From positions 343,883,879 to 343,947,878 of the forward strand of contig NC_080571.1 of NCBI RefSeq assembly GCF_030247185.1: a stretch of 64,000 nt of DNA, written 5' to 3'. Under the pieces are notes generated by a model. That model made no database searches. It saw only the letters and a list, made by a program, of their open reading frames with translations, and had not been told where the DNA came from. Positions within the stretch are counted from its first letter, which is position 1; each line of letters begins with the position of its first letter. Below, one piece after another: positions 59,015 to 64,000 of this stretch. The position numbers and the translations under genes are program-made. The DNA comes from Malaya genurostris. Taxonomy: Eukaryota > Arthropoda > Insecta > Diptera > Culicidae.

Positions 59015-59288
59015 CGCAGACTAACAGACATGACAGTATGAGTAAAATCTTATAAAATTAATTTTTCGTAATGCACTAGTTCCACCTATATTGTACTGCG
59101 CGAACTATTTACTATCTGTACACCCCTTGTGTTACGTAAAAGTTTTTTTACTAGTTGGTTTCCCCTCGTTTGTCAACACCGATCAGCTGCTTGCAGGGAT
59201 ACCTGATTTCATCAAAATATTTGAAAATGAATCGTCACAATAAATTATTGGATTACGTTGATAATATATTTAACTTTTTCGCGATGTT
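59015..59288. mobile_element. 7-bp-TSD MITE family, copy 3, cut by the I-type element
   Basis: Starts CGCAGACTAACAGACATGAC and follows the 28548 copy in the same orientation until …TTTTTCGCGATG, where the poly(A) of the I-type element begins. The remaining ~440 bp should lie beyond the element's 5' end, outside the window. Confidence 0.8.
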
Positions 59289-59678
59289 TTTTTTTTTCAT
59301 AAATACGTTTATTTCTTAAGGCAATTTACATAAGTTTTTCTTCGCCGTAGCATCACTTTTACATAATATTCTTATCCTAATTTGATTCTAACATAGTCAC
59401 AACGTTTTGCATTTATTAAAACATATTCTCTTATTACTTAAATATCATCTTAGGTAACTCGTCATTAATTATGAAATCTACTCGGAAATATTATTTGAAC
59501 CAAACGATTAACTTCTATAAATTATAAAATAAGCTGTTATTTTCAGACATTTTGTTAATAATTTCATAAACTGTTTCGAGTTTGTTTGTATCATTACATT
59601 ATTTTTATTCTAATTTAGCTATTGGTTGAACTCATGGACGCAGCTGGGATCAGAACTAAGTCTTGAAAGGGGCCTTTA

Positions 59679-62600
59679 TTAAATTGAAACTCCAGTTTTC
59701 TTTATGAAATGATAAATAAGTTTCATGTATGAAAGGTCACGACAAGCAAGAATGTCTCGAACTGGGATATTGGATAGTCTACCTTGGGTACGCAAAGAAT
59801 TTATTAGTTGAGATCTGACATCACGATACTCCACGCATGTCCAAACGACATGATCAATATCTCGATAACCTTCGCCACAAGCACAATGATTAGTCTCGGA
59901 GAGCCCAATTCGAAGGAGATGTGCATCTAACGTGTAGTGATTGGACATGAGTCTGGACATCACACGAATGAAATCTCTACTCATATCCAGTCCCCTGAAC
60001 CATGCCTTTGTCGATATTTTCGGAATAATTGAGTGCATCCACCGACCCAGATCATCTTTATCCCAAGAAGCTTGCCAGCTGGCAAGTGTTCTTTGGCGAG
60101 ACGAGCTATAGAATTCGTTGAAAGCAATTGGTCTCTCATAAATTTCACCCTCAATAGCACCACGTTTGGCTAAAATATCGGCTCTTTCATTGCCAGGAAT
60201 GGAGCAATGAGCCGGGACCCAGACTATAGTGATTAGATAATTATTGTTCAATATGTCGTTCAGGCACTGTTTTATTTTGCCCAGGAAAAACGGTTCAGTC
60301 TTGCCAGTCATGTTTGAGCGAATGGCTTCAATTGCACTCAGACTATCTGTGAAGAGGAAATAATGGTTTGGAATTAATGTGACGATTACACTCAAACTAT
60401 AATGAACTGCTGCTAGCTCTGCTATATAAACAGATGCAGGTTCTTGAAGCCTAAATGAGGCCGAAACATTATTGTTGAACATACCAAACCCTGTCGCTTC
60501 TTCAATTCGCGATCCGTCCGTGTAAAACATTTTCTCAGAGTCAATATGCCTGAACTTACTTGAAAATATTTTTGGGATTTCCGTCGAGCGTAGATGATCC
60601 GGGATTCCACGCACTTCACGCTGCATGGATGTATCGAAAAATAAAGTTGAGTCAGGGGCACTTAGGATGCTGACACGGATAGGAATATATCTTGAAGGGT
60701 TGATTTCCTGTGACATATGGTTAAAATATACTGTCATGAATTTTGTTTGAGATCGAAGCTCGACTAGTCGTTCGAAATTATTAATTACCATGGGATTCAG
60801 CACCTCACATCTTATTAGCAGGCGTGATGAAAGCTCCCAAAATCGATCTTTTAATGGAAGAACTCCCGCCAGAACTTCAAGACTCATTGTATGTGTCGAA
60901 TGCATGCACCCTAAAGCAATTCGCAAACAACGATATTGAATTCGCTCCAGTTTGATAATATGAGAGTTTGCAGCGGAACGAAAGCAAACGCATCCATATT
61001 CCATCACTGAAAGTATCGTTGTCTGATACAATTTTATTAGATCTTCCGGATGAGCACCCCACCAAGATCCTGTTATTGTTCGAAGAAAATTTACTCTTTG
61101 TTGGCATTTTGTTATCAGAAACCTAATGTGTCCTCCACACGTGCATTTGGAATCGAACCACACCCCGAGGTATTTAAAAGTTAAAACCTGTTGGATCATT
61201 CTTCCCATCATATGGAGCTGAAGCTGCGCGGGATCATGCTTTCTTTAAAAGACGACTAACTCTGTTTTCTCCGCAGAGAATTCGATACCAAGATGAACAG
61301 CCCAATCGGACAAGTTATCTAAGGTATCTTGCAATGGTTTATGCAGATCAATAGCTTTGGGCCCAGTAACTGAAACCACGCCATCATCTGCCAATTGTCT
61401 TAGTGTACATGGGGTTACTAGACAGCTGTCAATGTCATTTACGTAAAAATTATAGAGGAGCGGACTGAGGCATGAGCCTTGCGGGAGACCCATGTAACTA
61501 TTTCTGAGTGTTGCCAAATCGCCATGTGAAAAATGCATGTGTTTCTCTGACAAAAGGTTGTGCAAATAATTATTTATAACCGCTGGGAGTCCATTTTGGT
61601 GAAGCTTGTCTGAAAGAACATCAATGGAAACTGAATCAAATGCTCCTTTAATGTCTAAAAAAACAGATGCCATTTGTTGCTTTTGAGCGAAGGCAATTTG
61701 GATGTCAGACGAAAGTAATGCAAGGCAATCATTCGTCCCTTTATTTCTACGGAAGCCAAACTGAGTATCTGACAACAAACCGTTCGTCTCGACCCAAGTG
61801 TCGAGACGTCGTAGAATAATTTTTTCGAACAATTTTCTGATGCAGGACAACATCGCAATGGGTCTATATGAGTTGTGATTGGAAGCTGGTTTCCCCGGTT
61901 TTTGAATGGCGATAACTTTCACTTGTCTCCAGTCAGGTGGAACAATATTTTGCTCAAGAAACTTGTTGAACAATTCCAACAAACGTCTTTTTGCGAGGTT
62001 GGGCAGATTCTTCACCAAGTTGAATTTAATTCTGTCCAACCCTGGAGCGTTATTGCTACAAGACAAGAGTGCTATAGAAAATTCCATCATTGAAAATGGG
62101 TTATTAATAAAACCATTATTTGGAGGAGATTCCCGTATAATGCTCTGCGTAGGAACAGAATCTGGGCAAACTTTCCTAGCAAAGTCAAATATCCATCGGT
62201 TCGAGTATTCATCACTCTCATTGCCCACGTTACGATTCCTCATTCGTCTGGCCGTGTTCCAAAGAGTGCTCATTGAGGTATCTCTTGACAAACCTTCGAC
62301 AAAATGTCTCCAATAGCTACATTTTTTGGCTCGAAGTATGCTCTTGTACTTGGTTTCTAAAACCATAAGTTTTTCAAAGTTCTGAGGAGTTCCTCCTTCC
62401 CGTTTTAGAAACGTCTTGCAAGCATTTTGTTTTGCGAGTTTAGCCTCTGAGCACTCTTTGTCCCACCAGGGGTTGGGAGGCCTTCTGTTATTCGTTGGCC
62501 CAGGAAAGCATTTAGTTTGGGATTGTTCTGCTGCCTCCAGAATCGAACAAATGAGGAAGTCATATTCTTCAAGTGGAGGGAGCTCTTCCATTGAATTCAA

Positions 62601-63356
62601 AATACTAGAGATACTACTTTGGTATTTAATCCAGTCGATATTTTTTGTCAAATCATATGGAATACTAGCTGAAGTAGCAATGCAATTGCTATTGCTAATT
62701 GAGATGATGATTGGTAAATGATCGCTACCGTGTAAATCAGGCAATATTTTCCAGGTGCAATCTAGTCGAATTGATGTTGAGCAAAGAGATAGATCTAATG
62801 CACTTGGGCGTGCCGGAGGTCTTGGGATCCGTGTCATGCTACCCATATTTAATACCGTCATGCTAAAATTGTCACAAATGTTTTGTATTAAAGATGATCT
62901 GCTATCATTGTAAACGGAACCCCACATCATTCCGTGCGAATTTAAATCCCCCAGAATCAATCGTGGAGCAGGAAGGGCTTCAACCATTTCATTAAGCTGT
63001 CGCTGTCCAACTTGTGCTTTTGGAGGAATATAAACCGAAGCTATGCAAATATCTTTGCCTTTAATGTTTATTTGGCAAGCAACAACTTCTATACTAGAAG
63101 TTGAAGGGATGTTTAATCTATAAAAGGAACAGCATTTCTTAATTCCCAAAAGCACTCCACCATACGGAGAGTCTCTATCGAGACGTATAATGTTAAAATC
63201 ATTAAAATTTAAAGCTATGTTTGAAGTAAGCCATGTTTCGCATAAAGCAAATACATCACATTTTTGACTATGCAATAATATTTTAAATGAATCAAGTTTT
63301 GGCATGATGCTTCGACAATTCATTGTATCATTTGCGACGGGTGATAAATTATCCAT
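59679..63356 (-). pseudogene. I-type ORF2 copy 2: one in-frame stop, small N-terminal deletion
   Basis: Starts at ATG 63356 overlapping the ORF1 stop. A single TAA at 61245-61247, just after EKTELVVF, sits where copy 1 has Ser; otherwise the frame is continuous to 59679. The endonuclease shows NCRS, CETWL, GDLNSHG and GSDHLP, but about five residues before NCRS are missing relative to copy 1, in the first core strand. The RT shows FLDIKGAFDSV, GLPQGSCLSPLLYNF and QLADDG. The RNase H shows FYTDGS, ELAAV, FTDSLS and NERADILAK. The C-terminal CACGEGYRDIDH knuckle is present. Confidence 0.85.
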
Positions 63357-64000
63357 CAAAAGATACAAAACCTGAGACAATTGGCCATTGAGCTGATAAC
63401 TGCTTCAAAAAGGTTCTAGCTATTGGAAGGAATGCCATTATGAGGGTCTTTAAGGGTTCAGATATATTGAATGCTGAGAAAATCCATTCAAAAATTTCCG
63501 AAAACTTCAGTAATCCTGTTGGTGGCTGTGAAATGGAGCCCACTGGATTATTATCTTTTTCTGTACTAGATCCTGGATTGGTTTGTGAATTTGACAAACC
63601 AGGAGGCACAGTCTTTGGTTTTGACTTTTTTTGTTTAACACGGGGATCTTTTTTTGAAGATGAAATTTTAGGTGTCTTTTTTGGTAATTTGGAGGAAGAC
63701 TTCTTTCTCTTAACTGACCCTTGGGTAGTGATAAACGAATTACCTTCACTATTTTCGTCAGAGTCAGAGTCCTCTGGTTCCTCTAGATTTGAAAACCCGT
63801 TTTCGGTTTCCAAAGGGGGGACATCAATGACCGTTTTAAGCATTTCTGCATATGTGCGCTTAGACCGTGCTTTTAAAGAAAGCTTAATTTTGTCTTTGTG
63901 CACTTTAAATGCAGTGCATACTGAAATATCCTCATGAGGACTTTCCCCACAATAAATACATTTTTCAATTTCCTTGTTGCAATCATTATCTTTATGAGGC
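63349..64000 (-). CDS. I-type ORF1 copy 2, C-terminal part
   Basis: The frame is open to the window edge. The partial zinc knuckles CIYCGESPHEDISVC are visible at about 63910-63955, followed by a Lys/Ser-rich linker (KKKSSSKLPKKTPK) and a hydrophobic tail similar to copy 1. Residues before the last knuckles are outside the window. Confidence 0.8.
   Translation of the reverse strand, partial: PHKDNDCNKEIEKCIYCGESPHEDISVCTAFKVHKDKIKLSLKARSKRTYAEMLKTVIDVPPLETENGFSNLEEPEDSDSDENSEGNSFITTQGSVKRKKSSSKLPKKTPKISSSKKDPRVKQKKSKPKTVPPGLSNSQTNPGSSTEKDNNPVGSISQPPTGLLKFSEIFEWIFSAFNISEPLKTLIMAFLPIARTFLKQLSAQWPIVSGFVSFDG

Larger units (their letters stand above)
59287..64000 (-). mobile_element. I/LOA-type retrotransposon with RNase H, copy 2 (runs off right edge)
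   Basis: Same organisation as 41566-47480, with poly(A) as 11 T at 59287-59297. Protein similarity to copy 1 is strong but clearly not near-identical, so the two represent different subfamilies. The 5' UTR and the start of ORF1 are outside the window. Confidence 0.85.

Overview
The window looks like a repeat-rich chromosomal segment of a dipteran insect. A mosquito with a large, Aedes-like genome fits best. The evidence is spliced eukaryotic genes with GT-AG introns, animal type I fatty acid synthase (FAS) genes, several clades of non-LTR retrotransposon (CR1, I/LOA-like with RNase H, Jockey, R1, and an L2/Kiri-like one), many short inverted-repeat elements, and A+T-rich intergenic DNA. There is no bacterial gene organisation and no CRISPR array. 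The species is inferred from content only; no database search was possible.

Host genes. Two FAS paralogues lie head-to-tail on the minus strand. FAS-A is complete (38563 down to 20264). Its five exons sum to 6,999 nt (2,332 codons plus stop) with consistent splice phases. Domain order is KS, AT, DH, a central non-catalytic region, ER, KR, ACP and TE. Hallmark residues of KS, DH, KR, ACP and TE are present. The AT domain keeps its serine but has lost the other catalytic hallmarks. Three introns are 57-64 bp and one is 11.1 kb, filled with mobile elements. FAS-B starts at 1315 on the minus strand and runs off the left edge; only most of its KS is visible. Each gene has a TATA box 80-85 bp upstream of its ATG.

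Layout. 1-1405: FAS-B start and promoter. 1.6-20.1 kb: intergenic repeats, including T-rich CGAGCAG arrays, a duplicated block with ATT microsatellites, two hAT-type MITEs with exact 8-bp target duplications, a tRNA-like SINE, an L2/Kiri-like element, a 1.2-kb promoter-bearing element (copy 1), and an R1-like fragment nested in a diverged relative of that element. 20.3-38.6 kb: FAS-A, whose big intron (24565-35685) holds inverted MITE pairs, another hAT MITE and a CR1 fragment nested in a TIR element. 38.7-41.6 kb: intergenic. 41.6-47.5 kb: I-type element copy 1, with one frameshift. 47.5-51.8 kb: CR1 element with both ORFs open. 51.9-54.8 kb: relic of the 1.2-kb element, a Jockey element, and 1.2-kb element copy 2 interrupting Jockey ORF2. 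54.8-59.3 kb: intergenic and MITE DNA. 59.3-64.0 kb: I-type element copy 2, with one internal stop, running off the right edge.

How parts relate. The only recognised host function is cytosolic de novo fatty acid synthesis by the FAS pair. Everything else recognised is mobile or repetitive DNA. Nesting gives a relative insertion order: CGAGCAG array, then the 1.2-kb element; diverged element, then R1; TIR element, then CR1; 7-bp-TSD MITE, then I element; Jockey, then the 1.2-kb element.
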